The notes beneath the pieces were generated by a model. The model made no database searches. It saw only the letters and a program-made list of their open reading frames with translations, and was not told where the DNA came from. Shown here in pieces: positions 44,491 through 56,374 of a DNA stretch of 64,000 nt (within the stretch, counting starts at the first letter, position 1; the number at the start of each line of letters is the position of its first letter). The stretch spans positions 3,056,001-3,120,000 of the forward strand of contig OY970823.1 in the NCBI GenBank assembly GCA_963853835.1, in the 5' to 3' direction. Made by a program: the position numbers and the translations under genes. This DNA comes from Calendula officinalis. Taxonomy: Eukaryota > Streptophyta > Magnoliopsida > Asterales > Asteraceae.

Positions 44491-44966
44491 CTGTGATTTT
44501 GATTTAAGAGTTTTGCTTGCTAAGAAAGAGTGAAATCGTTAATCGCAGAGAGAATTTAAAAGAATAATGAAATAACCGTTGAAAAATATTTGAAGTAAAA
44601 ATAAACGGTTATTTATAGGAGATTTGAAAGATAATTAAGGTATTGGGAAGTAAAAACGACTGATTTGACTGCCTTATCCTCTGCCAACGGTAACTTTCCT
44701 ATTAAGAAAGGTTACCGTTGAGCAGTATGAGGATTAAGTCGGTGTAAGAGCCGTCATACCCCAATACTGAGTAAAAAAAATTAATTTTAAAAATTTTAAA
44801 AAATATAAAAACAATTAATTTACTCTTGAAATTAATAAAAAAAATAAAAATTTTAAATTTTGATGATAACAGACTAGTGATACTGAGCGGTCAGTATCAA
44901 CAGGAGTGATACTGAGCGTTCAGTTTTAAAGAAAATTAAGGAAAATTAAGGATTCAACATACCTAA
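44491..44966 (-). other. Spacer between pol and the 3' gene in D
   Basis: No gene. AT-rich, with the TATA box at 44611-44617, repeated AACGGTTA(T/C) words, and several ATACTGAG words near 44760 and 44880-44925. Confidence 0.6.
44611..44617 (-). promoter_or_regulatory. Internal TATA box, element D
   Basis: Minus-strand CTATAAATAACC 127 bp upstream of the ATG at 44490. Conserved in C. Confidence 0.55.
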
Positions 44967-47900
44967 TTACCCTAGTAAATACATAAACCTTTCCTCAGGG
45001 AGAGGTTTAGTAAACACATCGGCCAATTGTTCATCTGTTGGTACATAATCTACCTCAACCTTCCCTTTTTCCACATTATCTCGAATAAAGTGGTGTCTGA
45101 TATCAATGTGCTTGGTTTTGGAGTGATAGACTGGGTTCTCTGTGATAGCAATAGCACTCTTGTTATCACAATGAATGGGAGTCTTATGAAAGTTGAACCC
45201 ATAGTCTAAGAGTTGATACTGCATCCATAATAATTGAGCACAACAACTTCCTGCAGCAACATATTCTACTTCTGCTGTGGAAGTTGCTACCGAATTTTGC
45301 TTCTTGGATGACCAACCAACTAGTCTTCCACCTAGGAATTGACATCCTCCACTTGTGCTCTTTCTGTCCAATCTACAACCTGCAAAATCTGCATCTGTGT
45401 ACCCTTCAAGGTGAAAGTTTGAATCTTTGGGATACCAAAGACCCAGGTTAGGAGTACCTGTAAGATATCTAAAGATGCGTTTAACTGCTTTCATGTGTGA
45501 TTCTTTAGGATCAGCCTGATACCGAGCACACAAACATGTTGCAAACATGATATCAGGCCTGCTAGCAGTTAAGTAAAGTAAGGAACCAATCATACCTCGG
45601 TATGTGGATTGACATACTGGTTTACCAGTTTCATCCTTACTTATCTTATCCTGAGTACACATAGGAGTGTGCATGGAAGATAAATTTTCAAATTTATATT
45701 TCTTTAACATGTCATGCACATACTTACTTTGATTTATAAAAGTGCCATCAGGCTTTTGTTCAACTTGTAAACCAAGAAAGTAAGTAAGTTCTCCCATCAT
45801 ACTCATTTGATACTGAGTTGACATTATCTTAGCAAACCAGTCACACATTGACTTGTCAGTGGAGCCAAAGATAATATCATCTACATATATCTGAATGAGT
45901 AAGATGTCAGAACCTTTCCGTTTTGAAAATAATGTTTTATCAATTTTACCTCTTGTAAATTTATTTTCAATAAGATACTCAGACAGGGTGTCATACCAGG
46001 CTCTTGGAGCTTGTTTGAGCCCATATAGAGCTTTATCAAGCTTGAAAACATAATTAGGAAATTTAGGATCAACAAAACCTGGAGGTTGTTTAACGTAAAC
46101 TTCTTCTTATAGTTTTCCATTTAGAAAGCACTTTTGACATCCATCTGATAAACTTTGAAATTCTTAAAGGCTGCATATGCAAGATACAACCTAATAGCTT
46201 CAATTCTTGCAACTGGTGCAAAAGTTTCATCATAGTCAATGCCTTCTTCTTGCCTGTAACCTTGAGCAACTAACCTTGCTTTGTTTCTGATGACAACACC
46301 ATCCTTGTCCATCTTGTTTCTGAACACCCACTTAGTACCAATAATAGTTTTGCCAGTAGGAGGTGGTACTAAGTTCCAAACTTTGTTTCTCTCAAACTCT
46401 GTGAGCTCTTCTTGCATAGCCTCTACCCAATCTTCATCTAATAAAGCTTCATCAGCTTTCTTTGGTTCAATGGTAGATAGGAAACTTGAGAAGAAACAAA
46501 AATTTGCAGTTGCTTGGGTTGGAAATTCTAATTTTCTTCTTGTTTGGACACCTTCTTCAATAGGACCAATAATGTTTGAGTGTGGATGGTCTCTGTGTTC
46601 CCTTAAATTGTTTCCTAGAGGAGCATTTGAAATAGGATCAACAATATCTTGTTGATTTGGTGTGTCTTGTGTCTGATACTGAGTGGAATTCTGGTCATTA
46701 TTAGACAGCGCAGGTTGCTGTTCATCTTCATTTTCCAGAGTTGATGTGGATTCTTGTGAAGTGTTGGATGTTTCACCTTCTTCATAGGTAGAGTGGTTCA
46801 GATCATTAGTTGGAAACTCAGTATGGAGGTCCTCTGTTATGGGAACCTCAGTATTAGTCGCAGTTGAGTGATACTGAGTTTGACCTTGATCAGTTTCATT
46901 AAACTTATTGGGAATAAAGTGTGGATGAAACTTGGGTTGTTCAGCAATGGAGTGTTCTGGATTGCATAGAATATCTATGCCACTTATGTCTTCACTTGCT
47001 GAGGTAGAATGCTCATTCTGATCTTCATCGAATGTGACATGAATGGATTCTACAATCATCTTGGTTGAGATGATATACACTCGGAAAGCTTTAGAGTGTG
47101 GAGAGTAGCCCATGAACACACCTTCATTTGCTTTGGGAGCAAATTTGTTGAGATTTTGTTTTGTACTGAGTACAAAGCATTTACTCCCAAAGATGTGGAA
47201 GTATTCCACATTAGGAATCTTGCCATTGTATAACTCATATGGAGTCTTCAGATGTCTTTGGACTATAGTGGCTCTATTCTGAGTGAAGTTTGCACAGTTT
47301 ACAGCTTCAGCCCAGAAACTCAGTACCAGTCCAGCATGGCATAATAAAGTTCTTGCAGCTTCAATCAGTGTTCTATTCTTTCTTTCTACAACACCATTTT
47401 GTTGTGGTGTGTAGGCTGCAGAGAAGTTTTGATTGATTCCTTTTTCTTCACAGAAATCGGCTAATACTGAGTTCTTAAACTCAGTACCATGGTCACTTCT
47501 AAGTTGCTTGACCTTGTTGCCTTTTTGAAGTTCCTCTCTTTTTATAAAGGCAATGATTTCTGTTGTTGCATCTGACTTAGTCTTGAGGAAGATGACCCAA
47601 GTATATCTTGAAAATTCATCAACCAAGACTAGAGTATAGATCTTTTTGGCCAAAGATGGTGTGCTGATGGGGCCAAAAAGATCCATATGTATCATAGTAA
47701 GAGGTTCATTAATGGAATGATTGACTTTGGACTTGAATGAACTCTTCTTCTGCTTGCCCGTTTCACATGCTGAGCATAACTTATCTTTTGAATAAGTAAT
47801 AGTGGGCAACCCTCTCACCAGTTTCTTCATACTGAGCTCGTTGATATTTCTAAAGTTGATGTGAGAGAGTTTCTTCTGCCATAGCCAATGCAATTCTGGC

Positions 47901-48286
47901 TTGACTTTAGAAAGCAGGCATACTCGAATAGTTGGGTCTATTTCAGATAGGTTGACCACATATACATCTTTTTCTCTTCTAGCAATGAGTACAGGCTGCC
48001 CTTTATCATTGTAGATAATTCCTGCAACCTTCCTGAATCGAGCTTCATTGTCATCATCACACATCTGGCTGATACTGAGCAGATTGTGTTTAAGACCCTC
48101 TACATAGGCAACTCTTTTAAAAGTTATGTTGCCTGCCTTGATCACACCATAAGCTCTTGTCTTTCCCACCGAGTCATCTCCAAATTTAACAGAAGGACCC
48201 TTCTCTGGAGTATAATTGAGAAGGTATTCCATACTGCCTGTCATGTGTCTTGAGCAGCCACTATCTAAATACCATTTTATGTCACC
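44967..48286 (-). pseudogene. Element D Pol, two lesions
   Basis: Protease DSGCSRHMTG, pre-integrase zinc region, integrase (MDLFGP, RSDHGTEF, NGVVERKNRT), RT with YVDDIIFGS and a full RNase H (DADFAGC, STAEVEY, DNKSA) are all present. A single base is missing near 46126 after DVKSAF. TAA at 46107-46109 interrupts the segment after LNGKL. C has a stop at this same codon, so the TAA was inherited. Apart from these two sites the frame is open to 44967. Confidence 0.88.
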
Positions 48287-49632
48287 CTGCACAAGACACA
48301 AAATAAGAGTTAGTTCTTTTTAGGAACCCATTTTTGAATGGGACCTTTGGTGGGATAAACATATTTTGACTTGATCTCTTTATGTGGAGAGGTCAGTATC
48401 ACTTCGGTGAAAACTTTTGAGGTTTTCTTTGGTGATACTGACTTAGTTTCTCTCCTTTTCTTTGGTACTGAGTACCTAGGACTTGAGAGATCAGTCCAGC
48501 ATTCATCTCCCTTATGATCAGTATGATGACACCTATAACATTTTCTAGGTCTATTTCTAAACATATTTTCATAAGGTATTTTTGAAAAATGTTGCACTTT
48601 TGGTAGATCAGTATGAACAAGTTTTGCAAATTGTTTACTTAAAGATTTGACCTGATCACCAAGTGTTTTTAAAATGTTATTTTTGTCATTTTTAATAGGT
48701 GTTTTAACATTTTGTTTTACTGGTTTAAAGGGTGGTGGATCTGATTGCTTCTTTTTATTTGGCATAGAAGTCTTTCTAATTTTATTAGTGAAAGACTTCT
48801 TGTTTCTACCAACTGTGGACCAGGTTGAAGTTGTTTTTTGTTTATCATGTTTTGAAGAAACAACTTTAACAGGTTCTTTAGATTTCTCAGTATATGATGT
48901 TTCTGTTCCTGCAACTTCTGTATTAGATGAAACATTAGAGATAGAAGTTGTCTTATTATCATTATATAATTCAAAAGTTGTTGTATTAAATAATAATTCA
49001 AAAGGTGGAACAGCAGAAGTGTCAACCTGATCTATTGGGAGCTCAGTATCAGAAATATCTTTTATAGAAAATTCAATACTGGGTTCTTGTAGCTCAGTAT
49101 AGCACTTTGAGCAGATGAAAGGACCAATAGGTTTTTCTAAAATTTCATTTTCCTCATCATCTGACTCAGTTTGACATCCAACTTCACATAAAGTTTTAGC
49201 TTTTACAAAATTAATAGGGTTCATACTAGAAAACTCTTCAAATAAATCAGCAAAATTATTCCTAATTTTAAATTGAGGATCAACACCAAGTGCAGCCCTC
49301 ACATTTTCTGGGAATTGTTGATTTAAACATTTATTTAATTTTATTGAAGCATTTCCCCAAGATTTACACTGTTTTTCAAATTTCTCTTTTTCAAGTTTGT
49401 GTAAATGAGCTTTATCAGCTAATCTTTGGTTAATGTCTTTTAAATCTGAAAAATTTAATTCTAAATCTTTATACTTTGCTAGTTTATCTAAGTTTTCATT
49501 ATTTACCCTTTCAAGTTCTTGAATTGTTAATTTTAAAGCTTTTTCTTTTTGTACGGAAGTTTTAAGATCAACAATCATATACTCAAAAATCTTAGTTTTT
49601 TCATTCACTGAATAAGTTTGAAAGGAACTTAC
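48287..49632 (-). other. Putative gag-pol intron of element D
   Basis: Donor GTACAAG/GTAAGTTCC is a near-ideal plant 5' site on a gag codon boundary. Acceptor TTTTGTGTCTTGTGCAG/GG falls on a pol codon boundary, with ACTAAC 20-30 nt upstream as a possible branch site. Splicing would put gag residues before LYK directly in frame with GDIKWYLDSG of the protease. 1346 nt. Confidence 0.65.
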
Positions 49633-50883
49633 CTTGTACAACTGAGTGGAATCCCAATCAGTATGAACACTCATCCTCTCAGCCTCTTTGATATCCTTTT
49701 CAAAGGAGCTCTTCAAATCATCTTCAGTGAAAGCCATAAAGGCTTTATTCTCAATCTCTTCCTCATCATCACTTAAGTCTTCATCCATCCAGGCTTCTGA
49801 GTAAAGTGCTTGATGAGGTGCTCCATTCCCTTCTGCCCTCTTGCCCTTGCTCCAATTCTTCAGCTTGACATATTTGTCTCTATACCTCTTTGCTCGGTAT
49901 GCAATCTTGTCATTTTGGTCAGTCTCAGAAGACTTGGTATGACAATTTGCAGCAATATGTCCAGGCTTTCCACACCTATAGCAAAGACCTGATCTTGGGT
50001 CAGTATTAGAAGAGCTAACACCAAGCCTCTTCTTCTTCAACTGATCCAGCTTCATAGACATAAGAGCCATTTGAGTTTCAAGCTCTTCTGTCTCAGCATC
50101 AGCTAGATCAACTTCTGGTTCATCTGGCTCAGTCACAGTATAGGCCTGTTGCACAACTAGAGCCATGCCAGTGGAAGACTTGTCAGTTTTCTTCCAGTTG
50201 ATCAGTCTTGCATCATTATTCTCCTCATGATTCAACATTAGACCATACAAAGTTTGAAGAGTGTATGACTCAATGTTGTTAGCAGCATTGACAGAGTTTG
50301 TCATGTCAAGAAATTGTTGAGGAAGACTATCCAGGAACTTTTGAACAAGCTCTCCTTCCTCTTTCACAATGCCTACACTGATTAAATCATGGATAACAAT
50401 ATTGAACCTGTTATAGAGAGTGGTGATGTCTTCATTAGGAGTTGAGAAGAAGTTTTCATATTTCCTTCTCATGTTGCTTTTTCTTTGCAACTTCACCTTT
50501 GTTGTGCCCTCATAGGTGACTGATAGGCTATCCCACATAGCCTTTGCTGTTGGCAATTTCATAATTGCATTAAGTATTTCTTTGGTAACAGCATTACCAA
50601 TCACTCCCTTTGCTCTTGAGTCTAGACTGAATAACTGACGGTCAGTATCAGTCCAGGTGTGTTTCAGTTTTGGAACTGTCCTTATGCTCTCAGGAGCATC
50701 ATCAGTAGCAGCAACGGGTTCCACAGTTTGTGGGATGATAGGACCATCATTTAGCACAGTGAGCATTTCATGATGAATGGATTCGAGATACCACTGAGCT
50801 TTTAGCTTCCATTGATGGAAGTCTTTACCATCAAAGATGGGTACTCCCTTTCCAGACATAATTGGTGCAACAATGGTAGACAT
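48310..50883 (-). CDS. Element D Gag, long form (857 aa)
   Basis: Start MSTIVAPIMSGKGVPIF with the gag motif DFHQWKLKAQWYLES. Capsid-like helical region to about residue 230. CCHC knuckle CYRCGKPGHIAANC at 301-314. Acidic segment and coiled coil (about 370-520). Ser/Thr/Lys-rich part. Second knuckle CYRCHHTDHKGDEC at 782-795. Ends WVPKKN-stop. The residues after LYK (about 417) lie within the putative intron, so the spliced and unspliced RNAs would encode different C-termini. Frame intact. Confidence 0.92.
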   Translation of the reverse strand: MSTIVAPIMSGKGVPIFDGKDFHQWKLKAQWYLESIHHEMLTVLNDGPIIPQTVEPVAATDDAPESIRTVPKLKHTWTDTDRQLFSLDSRAKGVIGNAVTKEILNAIMKLPTAKAMWDSLSVTYEGTTKVKLQRKSNMRRKYENFFSTPNEDITTLYNRFNIVIHDLISVGIVKEEGELVQKFLDSLPQQFLDMTNSVNAANNIESYTLQTLYGLMLNHEENNDARLINWKKTDKSSTGMALVVQQAYTVTEPDEPEVDLADAETEELETQMALMSMKLDQLKKKRLGVSSSNTDPRSGLCYRCGKPGHIAANCHTKSSETDQNDKIAYRAKRYRDKYVKLKNWSKGKRAEGNGAPHQALYSEAWMDEDLSDDEEEIENKAFMAFTEDDLKSSFEKDIKEAERMSVHTDWDSTQLYKVSSFQTYSVNEKTKIFEYMIVDLKTSVQKEKALKLTIQELERVNNENLDKLAKYKDLELNFSDLKDINQRLADKAHLHKLEKEKFEKQCKSWGNASIKLNKCLNQQFPENVRAALGVDPQFKIRNNFADLFEEFSSMNPINFVKAKTLCEVGCQTESDDEENEILEKPIGPFICSKCYTELQEPSIEFSIKDISDTELPIDQVDTSAVPPFELLFNTTTFELYNDNKTTSISNVSSNTEVAGTETSYTEKSKEPVKVVSSKHDKQKTTSTWSTVGRNKKSFTNKIRKTSMPNKKKQSDPPPFKPVKQNVKTPIKNDKNNILKTLGDQVKSLSKQFAKLVHTDLPKVQHFSKIPYENMFRNRPRKCYRCHHTDHKGDECWTDLSSPRYSVPKKRRETKSVSPKKTSKVFTEVILTSPHKEIKSKYVYPTKGPIQKWVPKKN

Positions 50884-50967
50884 TTTTGATTTTGGAGTAA
50901 GTGATGGATAAGTATAAGGAATGGCTGCCAGGGTTATAGATCGACTAAATAAGAGTTTATTTAGCCT

Positions 50968-50979
50968 GCTCTGATACCA
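50968..50979 (-). other. Element D primer-binding site
   Basis: Minus-strand TGGTATCAGAGC two bases from the 5' LTR. Confidence 0.92.
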
Positions 50980-50981
50980 GT

Positions 50982-51487
50982 TGTTAGGTCACAACACCCT
51001 GGTTTAGTTGTTTAATTGATTGGTTAATTATAACTCTAAGACAAATATTGTATAAGAACAAGATATGAGTCAAATGTATAATTCCAGTAAGTGTGGCTTG
51101 TTGCCGAATAACAAGACCACTGATCAATTACAAAAGATATGAAAGTGTAAAAGTGAATTGGTGTGTTCTCCTTTGCAAGATGATCTCTATTTATAATGAT
51201 ATAGAGATCTTACATAATGGGCAAAGGAGTAACCGAAGGACTGAACTAGGAAAATGACTAAGATCAAGGGATTTGATCTTAGTCCGTTACATATTGTAAC
51301 TCAGTCCTTCTACTCAGTCCTTGTACTCAGTATCACTATCTGATACTGAGTACTGATACTGAGTTCCAATACTGATCACTCAGTATCAGACCTAAACTTA
51401 GCTATATTATTCTACATATTAATCAAAGCTAGTCTAGGTTGTTTTGTTATCTTAAGATCCAAAGGGGCAAGGCTTTTTGCCTTAACA
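50982..51487 (-). repeat. Element D 5' LTR
   Basis: 506 bp, near-identical to 40006-40511. The TATAAATA promoter for the genomic RNA is at 51188-51195 (minus strand). Confidence 0.93.
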
Positions 51488-51492
51488 GAAAG

Positions 51493-51717
51493 TGACTAAG
51501 ATCAAGGGATTTGGTCTAGTCAGTTACATTTGAGAATGTAACTCAGTCCTTCCACTAAGTATTGGATTTCCAATACTGAGTTCTGATACTGAGGGGCCAA
51601 TACTGTCTACTCAGTATCACACCGAGACTTAGCTAATTTTCTACAATCTAATCTAAGCTAGTCTAGGTTGTCTTGTTATCTTAAGATCCTAAAGGGGTAA
51701 GGCTTTTTGCCTTAACA
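51493..51717 (-). repeat. Element C 3' LTR, second part
   Basis: Resumes TGACTAAGATC after D's duplicated GAAAG and ends CCTTAACA. Followed by ATCTTCTCC, a mutated polypurine tract. Confidence 0.88.
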
Positions 51718-51832
51718 ATCTTCTCCTATCTGATGATAACAAGACAATAATACAAAGAGAACTTAAATACAGAAAAAAAAATAAGAAGACAACAGAGTCT
51801 TCTTCTTCATCAAAACAGCTGAGTCTTCTTCT

Positions 51833-54223
51833 TCATCTGCTGTTGATGGATTCATGCGCATAGAAGACCTCTTGCTTGATGTGTATGAACTCTTCTATTT
51901 TCCTCAGTTCATCCCTTCTGTTGTTTAACACTGCAATGATCTTCTTTCTGAACCAAGAGTCCTCCTACTTGGTTATCATCCATTTTAGTCCCACCAGATG
52001 ACTGATTTGGGCCCTTGGCAGATCTGCTTCTGAGATGAAGCACTCCCTATCCTCTGAGTCAGTGTACATATATCCAGAGGTTGGATATATGACACTCTTT
52101 TGATCCTGAAATACAAGGTTAGGAGGAAGAGCGTACTTTCTAATAAATTTATATGTATGGAGGCACTCATGACGGTTTTTTGAGTATACTTCAGTCATTA
52201 CACTGAGTGCCCTATACTCCACCTCATGGAGTAGTCCCTTCTCATAGCATACAACAGATACTGCACAGATCTCATCCAAGACTATCTGAGCAATTGTTGA
52301 TCTCGTTGGCAGCTCCTTGATCAGTCTTGTGATCTTGACCCAGTCTTGAAGACCAATATTTTGAATGTCATGAAGAAAGATCTTAATGGGAGGACTGATT
52401 AAACCTTTGCAGGTAATTATGATCCTTCTATCTTTTGACTGCACTTTCACCTTGTTGACCTCAAGGTTTAATTAGTGTATGCTCCTCACATTTGGGAGAG
52501 CTTTTGTCTTCAAGAACTCCTTCCTATCTTCTTTATACCGAGTCCTTGCAGCAACCATATTCCATTAATGTTGAATATGGTCCGGGCCCTTTCTTTTAAC
52601 TCTGCGAGATGGACCAGGAGTATCAGTATCTGGGTCGGTACCTGGTTCTTCTTTGACCCCCAACTCTTGTTCATATAAAAATCTTTCTTGTTCTTGACAA
52701 AGTTGTTGGCGAGTCAATTTTGGAACCTGCTCAGTATCACTGTCCACAGTATGGACATGTCTTCTTGGTCTTGTAATTAAAGGAGCAGGTTCCTCACTTG
52801 ATTCAGAAGAAGTGAGGACCACATTTATAAAACTTCTTATGTGTGGTCTTCTTCTTCTGGTAACTAGATAGTCTTGAGGTTCTTTTGGGTCTTCATCATC
52901 GGAGGATGATGATGAAGAGCTTTCTTGTTCTGCCATATCCAGTGCATAGATGAGAAAGTTTTGATTTGGCACTGGATTTGGGTCTTCATCTTCATCATCA
53001 GCAATAGGCCAGATGAATGGCCTGTAAACCATAATCTGCAGGTTGTTTACTTCCTGAGTAAGTGTTAGGTCACAACACCCTGGTTATATAGGTTAATTGA
53101 TAGATTATTACACTGTATGAAATATTAAAGTGATAAGACAAGAATATAGTCAATGTATAAATCCACTAAATGTGGCTTGTTGCGGAATAACATGTCCACT
53201 AATCAATTACAAGTGTATGAAAGTAAAATATGTAAATTGATGAATTCTCCTTTGCAAGGTGATCTCTATTTATAATGATATAGAGATCTTACATAATGAG
53301 CAAAGGAGTAACCGAATGACCGAACAAGGAAAATGACTAAGATCAAGAGATTGTTAGTCAGTTACATGTAAAAATATAACTCAGTCCTTCTACTCAATAT
53401 TGGATTTCCAATACTGAGTACTTATACTGAGTGGCCAATACTGCCTACTCAGTATCACTCATAAACTTAGCTAAATTATTCTGTAAACTATTCTAAGCTA
53501 GTCTAGGTTGTCTTGTTATCTTAAGATCCTAAGGGGTAAGGCTTTTTGCCTTAACAGCAAGTGGCTCTGTATCAACCTGTTGAGGTTGGTCAGTAACTGT
53601 CTCCCCCTGAGCAGATGGCTCAGATGGTTTTTCAAGTTGTTGCGGGACTGACCTCCCTATTTGTCTTCTTCTCTCATACTGAAACCGAAGTGGTTCAGTG
53701 TGAGTGAATTGCTGAGATGGTTGTTGTAGTTGTGGAAGTTGATCTTCATTTAACCTTCTTCTTTTCTCCCCCTGAGCAGATGGCTCAGGTTGATCAACCT
53801 CACCTTCTCTTTGTCTCTTCTCCCCCTTATTGTTATCATTGGATGGGGAAGGAAGAGGTTCAGTATCACAACCTATGTTCCCTTCAGGATCATCTTGAGT
53901 AGGGGAGGGCATAGGCTCAGTGGCAGCATCAGTATCACCCTCAGGATCAACATTGGAGGGTGATTTGATTGGCTTACTATCATGACCACCTTCATCTTCA
54001 TTGTTTCCACCATGTTGAGATTGTGTAGTCGGTGGAGGTTGATGTTGCTGTTGGAGTAGTGCCACTGACTGTTTTAGTGAGACACTTTCACTATTCATGG
54101 TGTTCGTCCAGGCCAGAATACTGTTCAGAGTGTTCTACATGGCTAGGATCTGCTGCATGATTGTTTACAGGGTCACCTATTCTTCTTGAGCCTGAGATGC
54201 TTGAATACCCTGCACAGATGGTG
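51833..54223 (-). pseudogene. Element C 3' gene, exon 2 (split by solo LTR)
   Basis: Homologous to D's exon 2 with the same C-terminal landmarks (IGLQDWVKITRLIKELP, VFQDQKSVIYPTSG). It has three stops shortly after the acceptor, but it is open at the point where D has its early TAG, and it has the five-C run that keeps the frame. A further stop near 52470 and AAG-to-TAG near 51968 occur. The solo LTR at 53063-53556 interrupts it between the linker and the C-terminal domain. Confidence 0.7.
53063..53556 (-). mobile_element. Solo LTR of the ACTCAGTATC family
   Basis: 494 bp, TGTTAGGTCAC...CTTAACA, with the same TATA hairpin and motif words. Flanks GTAAG (53058-53062) and GCAAG (53557-53561) are a near-perfect duplication. 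No internal element remains, so it arose by LTR-LTR recombination. Orientation is inferred from the similarity to the neighbouring LTRs. Confidence 0.85.
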
Positions 54224-54841
54224 CTAAAGAAACAAAAATAGAAAACTGGTTAGTAAGAAAGCTTTATCAAATAGAATTGTGTTGTTGTTTAACTCTATAA
54301 TCATTTAAACAGAATTGTGAAGTCTGTATTTCATCTGGTTCATGATGAAATATTGTGGACTTGTGCAAAGCATGTGTAAGAAATTTTCAGTAAAAAGTGA
54401 GTGTTTCAGCAAAGCATGTGTAACAGGTTTGGGTTTGGGAAATCGAAGCCTGGGATGTGCTTCTTTTTATTTTCAATGTTTATCACTCGGTATTAGAGTG
54501 ATAACAGAAATGTGGCTAAAACCTCATGGAAAATATTTGGCTATTGTGGCTTAAAGGTTTGTGATGACTTCTTAAATCATGTGATCCAACTAAAAAATAA
54601 GCTGGACATGATTCAAGCAGCACCAGTGGGTGTCAGTGTGACATCAACCACTATTGTCTCTTTGAATTTAGAGACAACTGTAGACTGACAGTGATCATTT
54701 GAGTGATCAGTGTTTGAATGTTGCATAGTAGCAGTGGGCTAACTATGTTGGCCATAATAGGATATATATTTGAAAGATCGTTTGAGACTTTGGTCAGTAT
54801 TGAGTTGGTACTGGCCAATACTTAGTCTCTATGGGGGATAG

Positions 54842-54882
<41 letters not shown>

Positions 54883-54909
54883 AGTTGAAGGTTCTATAGA
54901 GATTCATAC
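54224..54909 (-). other. Putative 3'-gene intron of element C
   Basis: Donor GTCTCAG/GTATGAATC and acceptor TTGTTTCTTTAG/CACCATC, the same sites as in D. 686 nt. Contains an expanded AT dinucleotide run near 54843-54880. Confidence 0.6.
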
Positions 54910-56243
54910 CTGAGACTTTGTCAGGTTCCCTTCTCCCATCTGTAGAGCTCGGTGTTGGATAGTTTGTGTGTTGATTGGAACCACCAGCACCCTCAGGACC
55001 TACTTGTCTTCTATCCTGAGCACCTTCCAGTGTGTGTTGCTCATACTGCATCTCCACATCAAGAAGAACATGAGGTTCCTCAATTGGTTGAGCAAAATAG
55101 AGGCAGTCAAAGATGGAACATGTGTATGCTGCATGTCCTCTTCTGATGATAAAGCCCCCATTAGTACTTGAGTCAAACTTCGTCTTCTTCATCTTAGAAT
55201 AAGAGGCGGCACCTCTGTTGACTCAGTATCAGTGTCTGATGCAGAATGAGGAGCATCAGGATCCTGTTGAGGTGGTGAAATGTTTGGTTGCTCTTGTTCT
55301 TGATCTGGTTGAGCATCCACCATCTCAACATCTTCATCTGCATTTCCACCACCACCATTATCATCATCATTATCATCATTTGATTCAGTATCAGAATCAT
55401 CTTCATCATTATTATATTTATCATTTATATGGGCCTGTACAATTGCCCACATGGAGTGACTCAGTACAGGTTCTCCTTCCCTTGGTCTGTTAAAGAATAT
55501 CTTCTCATTGAGGGGAGGAAGATCAGCTCTTGGACTGTTGAAGTCATCATAAATTTGGGAACTCATAGAGTACTGGAAGATGAGAGACAAGAACCTGTAG
55601 AAAGGGACATTGATTTCTCTGGTTTCAGCCCTAACCAGAGCAGCTAGCTCATTGAAGATCGGTCTTTCATAGTCAATGTCTCTGCCATGATACATGGCAT
55701 GTACTATGTGCATCCCAAAATCATTGATTTGGTCCAAAGCTCCAGTTTTGTGGGTCATACATCGAATGATTGCAGAAATAAAAACACCCCACATTGGATC
55801 AAATTCATTTCTTTTTATAGTGCCCATGGTGCCTCTGTGACCAATAAAGGGCAATACTGATCTGGCCTATGTTCGATCAAAAAAAGGCTCATACTGAGCG
55901 TGAGCGGGAAGTCGCAGTGTTTCCCATATAATAGCAGTTGAGACAAAAACCCGTCGTTGATCACGAACAACCCATCCAGTAATCATGTCTGGAGAGTCGA
56001 GTTTTGCAGAGTACCAGAATTCGCACAGCATCTCTGGATATATTGCTCGAGGAGATAGTGTCAGAGCTCGAGCGATCGGACTATTCTTCATGTATGTGAC
56101 GATGTGTGTGAATTCGGGCAGGCCCAAGCTTGAGGAATATTGAAATTAGCAGTGATGTTGTTCCTCGTGTACTTGGGCACATCATCGTTTCTAAACTGGG
56201 TCGCCGGTGCAACATCGGGTGCGACGAATATGTAATTTGCCAT
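54910..56243 (-). pseudogene. Element C 3' gene, exon 1
   Basis: Homologue of D's exon 1, from ATG 56243. A frameshift near 56130 (after the QAW motif), a TAG at the codon after DRT (55865), and another frameshift near 55190 break it. Domain landmarks LCEFWYSA, PMWGVFISAIIRCM and PIFNELAALV remain. The acidic Asp/Glu run is near 55400. Confidence 0.75.
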
Positions 56244-56367
56244 CTTCAATCTGCGATTTGTGATTGAAAAAATTCTTGCAAAGAGAGAGTATTGGGAAGT
56301 TAAACCGGCTGAAACGAGAAAGAATGAAATAACTATTTAAAGATTTAAAAGAAAGGAAAAAACTGTT

Positions 56368-56374
56368 ATTTATA
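56368..56374 (-). promoter_or_regulatory. Internal TATA box, element C
   Basis: Minus-strand ACTATAAATAAC 131 bp upstream of the ATG at 56243. Confidence 0.5.

Larger units (their letters stand above)
40006..51487 (-). mobile_element. Element D, complete copia nested in C
   Basis: 11.5 kb. LTRs of 506 bp differ at about five positions. Flanked by GAAAG at 40001-40005 and 51488-51492. Order on the minus strand: LTR, PBS, gag, pol, spacer with TATA box, 3' gene exon 1, intron, exon 2, polypurine tract, LTR. Gag is open. Pol has a one-base deletion and a stop. Exon 2 of the 3' gene has several lesions. Confidence 0.95.
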
